Under the pieces are notes generated by a model that was not told the DNA's origin, ran no database searches, and saw nothing but the letters and a program-made list of their open reading frames with translations. From positions 1 to 64,000 of the forward strand of contig JAJOHG010000076.1 in the NCBI GenBank assembly GCA_021029095.1: DNA of 64,000 nucleotides, read 5' to 3'. The position numbers were made by a program, and so were the translations under genes. Of the stretch, positions 1 to 12,624 are shown piece after piece; position 1 is the first letter of the stretch; each line of letters begins with the position of its first letter. Origin of the DNA: Phellopilus nigrolimitatus (Eukaryota; Basidiomycota; Agaricomycetes; Hymenochaetales; Hymenochaetaceae).

Positions 1-1122
1 TACTACTTTGAGATGTTATATGTGTATAATGACATCCTAAAATCAAACAAAATAGCTACATGCAATGAGGTCAAATCCAAATATGATGGTTGTTTCTCTT
101 GCAAATTGGTGTCTTGTCCCTTGTTCATTTTTTGATCACAGCAGAGACTATGCTGGATGGTAGTCATCTGCAAGTCTTCAGCTTAATTTTTGTCTAGAGA
201 ATTTTGTCTGAAGATTTGGCAGGGCTTTTCTTTTTGTTGTAAAACCTCAAGGCTATTTTTTGACTGGCCACTGTAAGCATAATGAAGGCAAAATCAGAGC
301 AATGATATATTTATAGAGATTATTTAGGGTGGCTTAAGTATCTTTGAGAAAGATTTGTTATTCTCTGGAAAGGGAAAATCTATTCTGCAAAAGGAGGATA
401 CCTGAAATTGACAGACAAAACATTTCAAAAGGTCAGAAGCTCCCTAAATTTATGTAAAGATGCTCTAAATACCTTGCAGAATCATAACGAGCTCAGATGG
501 ATGCCGAAGAGAGTCAAAAAGCAGAATATATGCAGCATATATGCAGGTGTGACGGCCTGTGACTCAGGGATATAAGCTGAAGTAATTCTGACCTTTCTGG
601 GCAGCCGACAGGAGTGGAACGTCGTTCCGTTCCAACTTTGAATGACCCTATTGTAAGCTTGAGTCGTTCGCGGAAACCGAGATCTTGCCATTTTAGGCAC
701 ATGGCCGCATATACCCAGCATCGACTCCAACATCTTGTTGATGTTCGCGGACAAGGAACAAGAAATAAAACAAATGGTATCAGCTGAAGACACATGGTTC
801 ATCTTCCCAGGTCCTCTGGTGAAATTACGAGGGGGAAAATATGACGAGGGAACGGCGTAGATACTTGGGCAAATGGTGTGTGACTCCTCATCACGGTGTG
901 TAAAGGACTGACTAGCGACTGTAGCTATAAGTACAGTATAGTACCGCTCCTTTACACACCTAATCGACTTTCTCATTTTATAATTTCCGCATTCCACATT
1001 TTATTGAAATAACCTCATAGCACACTTCTACATGCACTGAAGATACTCTGTATAAAATTTCGAGCTCAAACTTGCCCGAGAAAAATAAATAGGGTCCATT
1101 CAGGTTTTACGGCCATTCATCA
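1..1122. other. AT-rich stretch without a recognisable gene
   Basis: I see only short open frames here, the longest about 170 codons on the minus strand (482-997), with no recognisable motif and no convincing splice pattern. The composition is AT-rich. It could be decayed transposon or plain intergenic DNA. Confidence 0.5.
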
Positions 1123-1873
1123 CATGGACCGGTCCTTGAGACAGCCCCGGTCCTTGAGACACCCCTTATATTTTCCTTCCACAACAGCTCGGGACCATCT
1201 TGGGTGTTTTAATGGGTCAATACATGGTTGAACTGAGTGTTCCTGGAGTTATAGAAAAATTGCTCATGTACTTTTTCAGATATAGGTAAAATGCACCTTT
1301 TTGACCAAAACAGCCAAACTTGTTCGCTTTCCGGAGCCCTTATTTGGACCAATTAAAATCTTTAAAAAATCACAGGAGCACTCCTTTCTGCATTGTAAAC
1401 TAAATCGCGCAAAAATATTGAGGAAAAACGAGCAAGAACTGACTGCATAAAACATTTTGTCGCAAAACCTCTGTTGAGTGACCAAACGCAGTCACGTGAC
1501 GCTTATGCGCTTACGGTCCGTTCGAACTTGATTTCGAGTTCTCCAATTCATTTCTCGGCCGAAATGGTTCATTTTTTCAGTTGATCGAAAAATTCAGTAG
1601 TCCTCTTGGATATAGCAAAAAATATCTTCCGGTTGTGATGTGTAATACTAGGAAAAACGTTGAAATTGACCGTGAGAAAAGAAGTGTCTCAAAGAGTGGT
1701 GAACACCAAATTCCTGCTTCAGAATCGATTATTTATTATCTCGCTCATTTCTCAACTGATTGTCTTAAAGATTTGCGTGAATGTCGTTGAGTAAATTTTT
1801 TCTCTTGACGAAATCGAGCCAGGGACGGTCAGGGTACACGATCAAGATGTGGTGTCTCAAGGACCGGTCCATG
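1123..1873. mobile_element. Candidate non-autonomous DNA element (MITE-like) with 21-bp terminal inverted repeats
   Basis: Positions 1123-1143 and 1853-1873 are exact reverse complements over 21 bp; the repeat starts CATGGACCGGTCC and ends TTGAGACA. The left end repeats the inner part (GGTCCTTGAGACA) again at about 1149-1162. The 709 bp between the ends encode nothing recognisable. I could not find a convincing target-site duplication, so the superfamily is unknown. GGACCGGTCC is itself palindromic, but the match extends well beyond it. Confidence 0.5.
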
Positions 1874-2290
1874 ACTGTAAATATTATTGCCGTTTTCATA
1901 GCTGTTGGCGGAGTTCGAAATATCAACTTTTTTGGCCTCGAAGCTTCAAAAATATGCTGCTCACTCAATTCTTCACATTTTTCTTTCGTTCAAGCTGGAA
2001 AATAATTGTATATACTGTATCAATCATCAGATGTATTGAAATAATGTACTTTCTAGAATGGATGTGCCGATCTATGAAATCAGGCAGTGCATACATGCTC
2101 TCAGAAGGTGTCCAGACATCTTGAATTTTTGCAGCCTCAGTTTTGGAGCTATTGACATGATTGCTTTTGCAGAGTACTTAGATAACTGCCATTGAGTGGG
2201 TATAAGTCTTACTTTTTTTAATTACACATTGCAATAGCCTTCCATACATGAATTTATCTGGTCTTTGTTTTGTTTTGTTTTGTTTTTTTT

Positions 2291-2312
2291 GGCGGGGGGG
2301 GGGGGGGGGGGT
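2291..2312 (+). repeat. Poly-G tract
   Basis: A T-rich run is followed by GGC and about twenty G in a row at 2293-2311. It is a simple homopolymer and a likely site of sequencing-length error. Confidence 0.85.
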
Positions 2313-2685
2313 TTCTGCTGCCCAAATACTTGGTTAATTGCACCTTGCCATCAATTTCCTGCAAAAAAGTAGAACTTGTGATATCTAAATGGCATCTATA
2401 TAAGTGCCTTGGATTAAACGAAGCTGGCGGCAAGTATCGGAGGTCAAACAATTCACGCATTACATATTTCTGGCTTTCGGAGCAGCGGCGATCAAAGTTA
2501 TATAAGCGATGTGTCTGTAGCAACGATCTCGAAGTGTACATGTATGTTCTGGTAGAATATTCATCGTGTTTTCATGCTATGCGCTCCAGATTTAGGGATG
2601 GCTGGGCGTGATATACCAGCCCTGAGCATCGGGAAATTCACCGTGTTTGTTCTGCTGTCCCTCTTCTTCTCCCCGCTTTCCTTCA

Positions 2686-4870
2686 ATGTCGACAGCACAC
2701 TGGCTATCAACCTCGACACCGGGGATGGGGGGTTTGGACTTGTCTCAGACTGTTGGCGTCGTGTATTGGGGTGAGCACACCGTTTGCAAGTGTTAGAGCT
2801 CCCGCCCACTAACGGTGACTCCAAGGATTCCTTGTATCAACAGTGTATGTGGACGTTGCATCGTGCAGCTTGACGATTCTAATTTGCCTTTGAAGCTTGC
2901 TCGGTGTTACTATTATTCAAGGATTCATATATTACAACAATAATCAAGATAAACTGCCGCTGAGATTGTTCGTGACCACCTTAATGTACGTCTCGTATTT
3001 CCTTCCTCGCTTTCTCCCACGCGCTCAAAATCTCTTATAGATTACTCGACGTTGCTTCCTCATGTCTGTCATCGCATTTGTTGTACTATGGGCTGGTACG
3101 TTTCTGGCAGATTCTGCGAAATTTGACAGTCAAGTGTATCTCATGTTTGGTACACCTTCTAAAGATACAAAACTATGGCAATACATATGCCCTCGTCCAC
3201 ATCCCAACGTGCGCTACTCTCCCGTCCCTTTCCTGACCATCACGTAGTAACACTCCACAACATTGACGTTAAGGACTTTCTTCGTCGAGTATATCGTCAC
3301 CTCATTTGTCGCGTTTTTGTGGGTATCTACTTGTGCACAAATAACTATACTACTGACTAAGAAATCCACCAAATAGGTCGCAGATATTTTATGCAGTTCA
3401 AATATACAAACGTATGTTTTCATCTTTTATACATTATGGAATGCTCCGAAAATTATGTTTCGTTTGTTGTTTTTTTTCTCCACAATTTCTCGAGTTCCTT
3501 GAAATCTAACTACGATCGTATGCAGTTAACAAACTTTCATTTCGTCGCTTGGTACCCGCATTGGCCATAGTGCGTATCAACTTTGTATATCAGTTTCCGA
3601 ACTCTTACAAAGCCTCGTTCTCAGGGACTTTTCGCAGTCGCCGGCCTTGGTGAGTGCTGTACTTTCGTATTTATGTCTGTGTTAATTCAACTCAAATCAT
3701 TCACTTGTCATATGCGATACAGCTGGGAATATATGTGAGTGGTATACAGCAATGCGAAGCCCACGAAATGGTTTTGACTCCTGCCGTGACGATGCCTGTT
3801 CGATTGCCCGAAACAGCCGGGACAGCAGTAGTGTACAGGGACAGCTTTGTATTCGGTCATGTTGACACTAAACAGTTCGAGGTAAGGTTTTGTGCATGTG
3901 TCTTGCTTTCTTGACCCTGCACTGTTCCCTGCACTGCGTGAAACACTATTAACAACGTCCCTGTGGCTTTTAGGTGATAACGGGACTTGCAAGCAGTTTC
4001 GCATGCAGTGAGCGATCTTCTGGCGTGCTCGTCGCTATGCATATTCCTTGCATCGCACCGAACGGAGCTTGATCGGTGCGTTGCATCCCTCTTCTGGTTT
4101 ATTTGACATCCCTTTTACGCAATGTCCTGTGCTCAAATGATATGAATGGATGATGGTGATGATGACGAACGGAACGAAGTGGACGAACATTGGTTCACAC
4201 ACTCTTGTTCTATACCATCAACCGCGGCATGTTTTTCGCCATTGCGCAAATTGGACGCTTGATCGCATATCTATGCTCCCCTTTATTGTCCTATTGGTAT
4301 GTTCACGCTAGCTATCAGTTCTCTTGGTTATTTGGTGCTGATCTGCCGAAGGGTCCCATTCCACCTCTGCTTGAGCAAACTACATGTCAACTCTTTATGT
4401 GCGTGCTCTCTTTATCTTACAAAAGCTATGCTAACGAGGATTTTCCACTCATAGTGGTACTGTGAGGATACATCTGATTTTACTCACGAGCCTTGCCCAT
4501 TTGGCTCATTAATGCTCGAATTATAGACTGAACTCACGCGTGTCGTTGCGAGCTGCTTTGCAGGAAGTGAGCAGAATCAACTTTCGCGTAGACCCTCCGC
4601 CTGCCACGACAAATGCATCGCAGCTCGACATCGAGCGGCTGGAGCTCGAGACCAGACCGTCGAAGTCCTTTGAACTGCGCGAACTTCAGGACCGCGCTAA
4701 GGTGATATGGATTAACTGTGTTGAATTCGCTTTGATTGACCGAGGCAAATCGCGTGCAGGCACGCCCATCTCTTGACCCGACCTCGCTAGGACATAGCGA
4801 TCAGAGCGATCGATTGTCGAAGGCGCGCAGGAAGCCTGGGGTACTTGTTGACGATGACGGAGCCCGGTGA
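2686..4870 (+). CDS. Multi-pass membrane protein, DUF6534-type family
   Basis: This reads as a receptor-like multi-span membrane protein of the agaricomycete DUF6534 kind, whose function is unknown. I read about nine to ten exons. Exon 1 starts at ATG 2686 (STAHW...) and ends 2770; next come 2826-2844, 2896-2985 and 3041-3095. Joined, they give hydrophobic segments VVYWGFLVSTVLLGVTIIQ and LLDVASSCLSSHLLYYGLV. Later exons give SQIFYAVQIYK (near 3380), a segment VSDLLACSSLCIFLASH (near 4010), TLLFYTINRG (near 4200) and the family's C-terminal signature LNSRVSLRA (near 4530). After a last intron the reading frame closes at TGA 4868-4870 with a charged cytoplasmic tail. The order of segments and the LNSR motif fit the family; exact boundaries at 3640-3970 and 4290-4515 are unsure. 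The gene stands alone, with no neighbouring pathway genes. Confidence 0.75.
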
Positions 4871-5451
4871 CGATGGTAAGCTGCCTGTTTTCCCTCCAGA
4901 GGTCGTGAGCACGATTGACTGAATCATTTCACCAATTCAGTACACACCGAAGATTAAACCCAGCGGGTTATGTATTTTGATTTCTTGATTACGGGTGGTT
5001 GGGAGTATCACGAAACACAAACGACCGTAAATTTCACGATACGGCAAGGATAACGACGAACGAGCAAATAATTATGTATCGTTATAAATATGTATTTATA
5101 GCTAAAATATTAACTTTGATGGGTTCGGATGTACGAACCTGATGCTTTTGATGATCTGACTTCTGAGAAGGAGAATAGCTGTATAAATTCGAATGGCGAG
5201 GTTGTGCACCACGCCTACGGCCGCTACCTCGGATGAAGTTGCGTACTTCGCGATGTCTGTAACATACACTACATATTTATCGAAAAAGTATCCATGGTCT
5301 CGTATATGTAAACCCGAGCAACGTGCCACGTTATTGTTTATTCAGACCTATAGTTTAGTGTCCAAATATATCATTGTTTTACACGCATATTACAAAACAA
5401 GATGATGAATACATGATAGAGTCCAGGCCAGAGCGAGGCGCCGTAGTGACA
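4871..5451. other. Intergenic, no gene seen
   Basis: This AT-rich gap separates the 3' ends of the DUF6534-type gene and the sesquiterpene synthase, which converge on it. It should hold both 3' untranslated regions. Nothing else is recognisable. Confidence 0.6.
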
Positions 5452-6632
5452 TCACTCCAACTGCACTCTCATGGATGTTCGAGCCAGCTCGACAACCCGT
5501 GTTTTTTTGATCCCCCTGCCTTCTGCCCCAAAATAGCGTGTGCTCTCGAAGCTCCAGTGGAGACTACCGACGATCCAGTCTTCCAGACCACGTGTGTACA
5601 ACGCGACGTCGTGGTCCACGCGTCCGCCTTGGTCGAACGAAGGCAGTCGCCGTTTCGCTTCGAGGAAACGCTCTATGGACGCGGTGCACAGCTCGCCGAC
5701 GTAGTCAATAGAGTCTTGTAGCGACAATCCCATCGTGCGCATTGCGATCACAATCATGTTATGCGTGTCGCCACGCGCATGCTCGACCTTGAACGAGAAG
5801 ATGTCCTGTAACGAGTATGAGAACGAACTAAACGCTTGTTTCGGAATAGTGGCTCGTTAAACAAACTTACGTTCGACCATGAGACGAGATCATTGGCTGC
5901 CTCGCCCAGTGTATCAACAGCCTCGTGCGCCATGACATGGTCTGGGATGTTGAGCCCATTTGCGTATTCAATGAGTGCCCAACACGGCTTACATCCGCTC
6001 GTATCGCGGCGCAGTGCAATATATGCATCGAGGTCAAGCACCATTTCCGCGTGGCGAGCGACAGCCTGCTGTGCGACCGCACGGAAGAAGCGGTCGAAGG
6101 TGTCTATGAAGCGTACCTTTGTGCCTTCCGAGGCAGATACAGCGATCCGGCGCCATATGCTTCAAATGAGAACAAATGGATAGCAGGTCAAAAGGCGCAA
6201 ATAATGTGAGAAGGCAGAGATGACTTACTCTTTTGCCATCCTCCCCACCGGCGCATCGGTCTCGAATGTCGGGTCACATATCGAACCGATCACCACTTCC
6301 CTCGTACTTAGAGTCCCGCGTCTATCCATGCCATCTGAAAGGTCGTCCAGGTGGAATAAGAAACTCAGGAAATCGCAGCAGGTTCGAAGCTGCGGTGCCC
6401 ATGCGTCCGGATATGTCATCTCAGTGAGCAGGCCGCATCTAAGCCCACGGAGAGCCGTCTGCTTCTTCGCGCTGAGATTGCCATGAGTCGACAGCCATGA
6501 GTCCGACTGTGCGCCTGCCTTCTTGTCGTTTATGTTGAGATGAAGCACGAAAGGACAATCAGCGACGAGGTCAGGAATAACAACGAGCTTGGCTTTTTCT
6601 TGAGGTATATTCGACGAGCTTGAGGGGTGCAT
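5452..6632 (-). CDS. Sesquiterpene synthase (class I terpene cyclase)
   Basis: The enzyme should ionise and cyclise farnesyl diphosphate to a sesquiterpene hydrocarbon in the cytosol. Three exons (6632-6229, 6159-5871, 5805-5452) join in frame to 348 residues, the usual fungal length. The Asp-rich metal-binding motif is present as HLDDLSDGMD, the NSE triad as NDIFSFKVE across the second splice, and the C-terminal RY pair as WSFESTRYFG. The helix before NSE reads RRDTSGCKPCWALIEYAN, which resembles the clade of basidiomycete synthases making 1,11-cyclised products such as delta-6-protoilludene; the product itself is inferred. The start was chosen because MHPSSSSNIPQEK leads directly into the conserved LVVIPDLVADCPF. 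No P450, oxidoreductase or transporter lies beside it, so it is not in an obvious cluster inside this window. Confidence 0.93.
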
Positions 6633-7636
6633 GACGAAAGGCTGGCGGTCGGAGGACTTGCGCGACGTTCTTGAGGATGGGCGTTGGCCGGGATCTTGAG
6701 GAGAGCACTCTCTTGAGGAGGCTCGCGAGGGGAGGGACAAGAAAGACGGTCCATGGATAGCTGACTTATATGTGCCTTGCGGCTGGAGACAAGATTTGGG
6801 TCAGTCAACCCGGGCCGGTTCGCAATGGCATCCGAGTATGGAACAGTGGTCAGCCACTACGACTAAGAAACATAGGTGAGTAATTCAAACGGTCGCATGA
6901 CAGACATCGTAGAAGTAAATCCGAGTAGATGATCAAGGAATAGATTCATGTTGTCAAGGTTTAAGTTTTCTTAGCTGCAGCGATTGAGCAGAATTTGCAG
7001 ACCGAGACCGTCTCGCAGCAGTACAGCATTTTCGAAAGGAGAACAATTGTGATGGCTCTGGCTCTCAGGCTATACACGGAGACATTGCGATGGGTGCCGA
7101 GTGGATAGCACGAGGTGAAGTCCCATCTTCGCTTTCTAAGGATAAATGACCTGGTCAAATAATTTAGTTATTAAATTGCCTCAGGGAAAAAACAAGCAAA
7201 GGAGATTTCTCATAAAATCAGCCTTTTTCAGCGATTGGTTGATATCCATAGTGTGCCACGGCAGATACGGTCCTTGAGGATGACGAGGCGGAAGAGAGAA
7301 GGATCTCGCTTCGATACCCACGCCACATTTTTGCCGTATAAAGGATAAACTGCGACAACTTCTTGACGATTTAGGCTCGCCAGCGCGATCAACAAAAAGC
7401 TCTTGACATTACTCTAGGCTTCAGGTTGTTCTCAATAGAACAAGGTTCTGGGATACTGTAACACACTTCGAAAAGATACACATCGTCAATGATTAGGTAT
7501 AGGCGCCATACGAATACTGGCGTTGCAGCTGAACCATTTAAATAAGAAGGGCCTACCGAACAAATCATACAATCCTGAAACTTCTCGAGTTCCTTCGTTT
7601 ACCCAGTACTGCATCACTAACCTCTCTATCATCTCT
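6633..7636. other. Intergenic, no gene seen
   Basis: This holds the upstream region of the terpene synthase and the 3' flank of the HET-C gene. Short open frames such as 6961-7158 carry no motif. Confidence 0.55.
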
Positions 7637-10600
7637 TTACCAGCCTCCAGGCGGACCAGGAGGACGCTGAAATCCGCCGGGCGGAGGACTGCTATAGTAG
7701 CTGCTCCCTCCCGGGAAAGGTGGCGGGCCAGGAGGGCCTGGCGGAGGGGCATATGCGCCTGCGTCCGGGAATCCAAATCCGCCTGCATTAGGAAACTGTT
7801 GCCCGCTCCCAGGCATGGCGAATCCGCCAGGAGCCTCGGCACCTGGGAATGGCGGACCTCCAAAGGACGGTGGAGGAGGCCCCGGCGGCGCGCCGTACGA
7901 GGGTGCATAGACATGCGATGTGTGACTGCTTTGCTCTGGACCGGCGCCTGGGAATGCTGGGAAGGCAGGGGAAGCTCCTGGAGGTGCACCGTACGACGAT
8001 GCGTCTGGGAAGCTCGAAGCAGGGTGATAGCCACCACCTGACGGTACACTCGAAGCACCCTGGCTTCCAGAGTAGAAGCTCGCCGCTTCTCCCGATGCAG
8101 ATGCAACTATAGCATTCGATGTGCCTGGTGGAGGCACCGAAGGTGGATTATAGGCCGACCCTTGAAAGCCTGTGGGAGGAGCATCCCGTGCATATCCATG
8201 ACTGTGTCCGTGAGTGTGGCCTTCCCTATTCGGACGCGCGTGGTGATTCGGGCGAGGTCCAGCGCCTCCTGCCACTGTGGCCGGGAAAGAACTGGCATGG
8301 CCCAATAATGATTGCGTCTGTGCGACACCTGGAATATTGCTAATATATCCTTGGAGTTGGTGCTGCGCATCCTGGCCGGCGTTCCACGCGGCAGATCCCT
8401 GCACAGAAGCTTGGCCGCCCTCGCCCCCGGCGCGGACATTGCTGTGCTGGCGTACAGCTTCCTTCGAAAGGCGTGCAAGGATAGAGTGCTGTTTGTTGCC
8501 AAGACCTTGAACCCACTCGCGCATATGTTGCAGCATCTCGCGCTGAATTTGTGAGTTCGGGTTGTGGAAGTCCGGGTGGAACCTTGAAATTTTTTCGTTA
8601 AATAGGGAGAAAAGAAATAGAGTACATGTAGCCACTAACATGCATTGCAAGATATCTTCCGCGATGTGATGAACATTGGCTGAGTCGTCGCTCCAAGCCC
8701 TCACAATCTGCTTTGCAGCATAGCTAACAACGGCCTTGGCAATTTTACCCGCAGGCTCGTTCAGGATCAAATTCTGAAAGCAAGGTAAGAAAGTCCTGTA
8801 AGAATAACGCTGGAAGGCGACTTACGAAGTGATCCTTACTCAAGAAGGAATGCGTCGGGTCTGACTACATTTAATCACTAGTGTTCAGCGGATGTAGGAC
8901 ACTGCGAGCTCAGTGCGACTCACGGCACCTGGATCATTGAAAACCTGCGCAGATCAAATCAGCTTGAGCCCAGTCAATTATCATGTTTGGGTCTCACCTC
9001 GTATTGGTCATGATTATCGATGACCTCTCCAGAGGCAGACGTGAGACCAGCTGTCGCAGTTTTCATAATGGGCTTGAGGAACGGCTCGAGCGTTGTAAAA
9101 ACAAACACTGAGATGGAGTCCATGAGCTTCTCGATGAGCGGACCGAGGCCGGGGATTTTCTCTGTAGACATGTTAGATTATTTATTTTTGAAATTTTTGA
9201 GACGAGCTAGAAACTCACCAATGGTTTTCTCAATCTTTTTCACGACTTTCGAATCCACATATTAGCTCTCATCCGTACGTTCGCAATTGACTTAGACCCA
9301 CTGGAGTCTCTGAACGTCAGTACTTGCCACAGCACGGCATGCAGCTCCTGTGGACTCATGTCCTCCGGACGCTTTCCGCCCGCCGAGGGACCCGCGCGGA
9401 TGCGCTCGATACTGTTAATCTCGCGATTCATCTCCGCACTACTCATGTTGCTGTCATTGCCGAACGGGACCTTCGCGAGGAGGTCGCGCAGGACCGTCGT
9501 GGAGAAGTTACTGTTATCAGACCCGCCCGGACCCGAGCGTGAGCGCGTGTTCGCCTTTTCAAGCTCGCGATTGAGGTCGGAGACGGACGCTTCGCTCTAA
9601 TGATGCATGCGTTTGAGCCTTAGAAAAGATATTATATAAGGAGGAGGCGTACGATATGATCGGTAGCCTCTCCAAGGAGACTGTGGATGAAGTCGCTCGA
9701 TCCAAACGTGCCTAACGATTCTCTGGGTCAAATTTAATTGACATATCAGAGAATAAATCACTAACCGGTAACGAGAGGAGCTACTGATTTCCCGTTCGGC
9801 GCTTGTATCCTCACGCGGTCACCAACATGGACGAAAATGTTGTGGTGGCCCATCGACAGGAGTGCGAGCTCGCAGAAATTCGAGTGCGCGGTGAAGTCCT
9901 CGAGGGTGTGTAGCTATTAATCGACCAGTCAGAATAACTCATTAATCATTTTTCAGACATAAAAAAATAATGCGTGATTTTGGAAGACTAACGGCTTGTC
10001 CGAGTAGTCGATAGGATTCATATAAGTCTTCTTTCTGGCCGCTTGATCGATGCTTCCGGCCGAATTGAATACATCGCTCCAGCGTTCGTCGGACCAAAGT
10101 CTTTGATGTGTCCCACGTGCCATTTTCTAAGAACGATGTTAACAACTTGGCCTGCATTAATAGTGCACGTGCCTACCGTTTGCGATGTAGTTCTTCATGC
10201 CCGTACGCGGGTCTATCTCGAGCTCACGTGGGTCGATAGGACCGCGGAGCTTTGGATGGTACTTTCGCGCATCTTCGCCTTCACCGTAACCCTTCGGATT
10301 GTCTATGTGCTCCGTCTATCGAAGAGGAGATTCAGCTTTCAATTCATCACTATGCTTGGATGACGAACCGGCAAATAGACTCCGAGCCGTTCTTCGGTCA
10401 CTTCGAATTCATGTGTTGCGTATCCGTGTGCGAGGAAACCCAGCGCCATACACAAGTTGATGATCGTCTGCCGATATGAGTCAAAATCAGATAAGATATC
10501 GATTACTCCGCTCGACGCCGGGTTGTCTTGGAGTCGTTTCGTGAAGCGAGCAGACACTTACCTGCAGCTGAAGTTTTTTGAGACTAGCAATATCGACGGC

Positions 10601-11072
10601 TTGCGAGTAGTCACGAAGCCAATTTCTGAGAAACAAGCACAGGCAACGGCATCATGGTTTAATGCTTGCTGTTTTTAAGCACATGAACGAAGCAATGGCT
10701 CACCCGAAATATATTCTTTTGATATCCAATCCACCGAATTTACTCTTTCCCAGCATAGCACCCATGACCCCGCCTCCGGCTTTTTTCGCTATTTCCGCAA
10801 GTGTATCTTCCTGATAAATGACGATACAGTCAGTGGAAAGACTGCTTTGTACTTCAGAGACAAGCTGAACTAACGATATCGCCATGTCGGAATGCACGAC
10901 CCTCCATATATGCGAAGCTAGACGCGTCTAAGAACGCGAAATTTTAGGAAAAAAATACAATAATAACATACCTAGGAATGTTGCCCGCGCCGAACGCGTA
11001 CACGCCATTCCCCGGAAGACATACGACCAGGATGACAAGCAGAATAAGCAGGATCATCAAATTGGACGGCAT
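7637..11072 (-). CDS. het-c: HET-C family protein
   Basis: Members of this family (Pfam Het-C) govern heterokaryon incompatibility in Neurospora; the role in basidiomycetes is not established. The first exon, from ATG 11072 to 10972, encodes a signal peptide (hydrophobic LMILLILLVILVVCLPG, then VYAFGAGNIP). Following exons give the family core: FAYMEGRAFRHGDI, KFGGLDIKRIYFG, NWLRDYSQAVDIASL and LGFLAHGYATHEFEVTEERL. The last exon (from about 8580 down to 7637) encodes a long Gly/Pro/Ser/Tyr-rich tail that includes a His-rich patch (HTHGHSHGYARD) and ends PGPPGGW. An unstructured Gly-rich C-terminus is typical of HET-C. I count at least nine exons; those between 10.2 and 8.8 kb are only partly resolved. 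The protein probably enters the secretory pathway. Allelic variation in the core would be expected if it acts in self-recognition here. Confidence 0.9.
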
Positions 11073-12518
11073 CTTTTGTCCGCGTCCTCCGCGCTTGTAC
11101 AGATTTAATGAAACAAGAGAAATACAGACAAGAGTTTTCTGGGATGTTGGCGTGGTACAGATACAAAGAGCGCAGAGACGATGTTGGTTGGAGAACGAGT
11201 ATGACGGTCTGTAAGTGCGAGCGGCAGATGCAGTGATGGGCGGTGCTTGATGCGGTGATTGCGTAATCAATCCAAATAGAAGTGTGGTGTTTGCGTGTGT
11301 AAGGACCGCCTAATTACGCTGTCCTCCATTCTCAGGAGATTACTGTAAAGCTCCGAACATATTGCGTTCACAAGTAGTAGCCCATAAATCCAGACATTCA
11401 CAAATGATACCGTAAATTGCATGTACGATATTTAGCACGTACGCCTTGTTCGATGCAAGTCCAATATGGGCTCAAGGCGCCTGAGATTTCAGAGCCATTG
11501 GTGTAAATGTAAATGTTCTTGAGTTATTCGTGAAATGGCTTCGAAAATCACTTTATTTATAAACCAACTTTGGAGAAATACGAGAAAAGTCCCGAGAGCA
11601 GCTCGCAAAATATCTGGATAGTCAAGTCTCGTGCCTGACAGAGATATTGAGACAATGCATTCGCTTTTCCGTAGTTCATTGAGGACCCGGCTGAAGGGCA
11701 TGTCGTGAATCGGAAGACGGATGGTCGTTTATCGGTTTTCTCTTTTCTCCCATATTTCTCTCTATTTTCTTCTTAAGGGACAGACGTCAGGATTGGCTCG
11801 GTTCTTTTAGACTAAGCAGGCTATTACTGTAAACCCAATGATTCAGATCTCTTAGTTTGAAACGATGACGGCGCTTTTCCGGAAACCACACCAGGATTTT
11901 GCAGGCCACGGCATACTTGTAGAAAGTCGGGAAGTCACGTTCCTTCCTTAGAGCCTATTATAAGGTTTGTCTCCTTACGGGTGAACAACACATTGGAAGA
12001 TAGACAGACTTTGGTGTCATATCAAATGCCCGAGGATAATACTTGTGGAACGCCACCATCTTTCTCGACCGAACGATCGCATCTAAGATGCTATGTCCGT
12101 TCTTGGTACGACCCAAAATCAGACCACATAATTATGCGATGTTAATCCATACGGAATTTGCTCTGTTAATTTGCTGTCTTATAGTGTCGTAAAAAGGACA
12201 GAAAGACCAAAAAGGTAGACGCCTTATACGACAACAAATAGGATGAGACTGTAGACGATCATCACTCGCAAAGCATGTCTCCAGGGAGGCATCACACTCT
12301 TGTGAAGAGGTCGATCATCAAACGTGTCGATGTTCCTGTGAATTTGTTCGCCTAGTACCCGAAACGCTTTGTACCCATCATTGTGCTACCGCTGATTGCA
12401 TCTTTGGTCTCCTAAATGTCAAAACAGAGGGAAATACTCAAGGAGCTACAGCGAACCGTCACGATGTGGCTGATGTATGCAAGGCAAATCATAGTCTATT
12501 TATGGCCGGTAACTACCG
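11073..12518. other. Intergenic, no gene seen
   Basis: This lies between the divergent HET-C and C2H2-candidate genes. The largest open frames (for example 11489-11701 minus) have no recognisable motif. The right end carries a TATA-like element. Confidence 0.5.
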
Positions 12519-12533
12519 TACATATAAAGGCGC
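12519..12533 (+). promoter_or_regulatory. TATA-like core promoter of the 12.6-kb gene
   Basis: The sequence ACATATAAAGGCGCGG lies about 100 bp before the start codon at 12625. A near match, TATATTAAAGGCGCGG, precedes the small Cys-rich gene at 25.9 kb, suggesting the same core-promoter layout. Confidence 0.5.
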
Positions 12534-12624
12534 GGCTAACACGGTTTGAGAACTATCATAAGAATACCCTCCTTTCAGTCCCAACATTAACGACGACGCC
12601 GACGCTCTTCCTACACCTACACTT

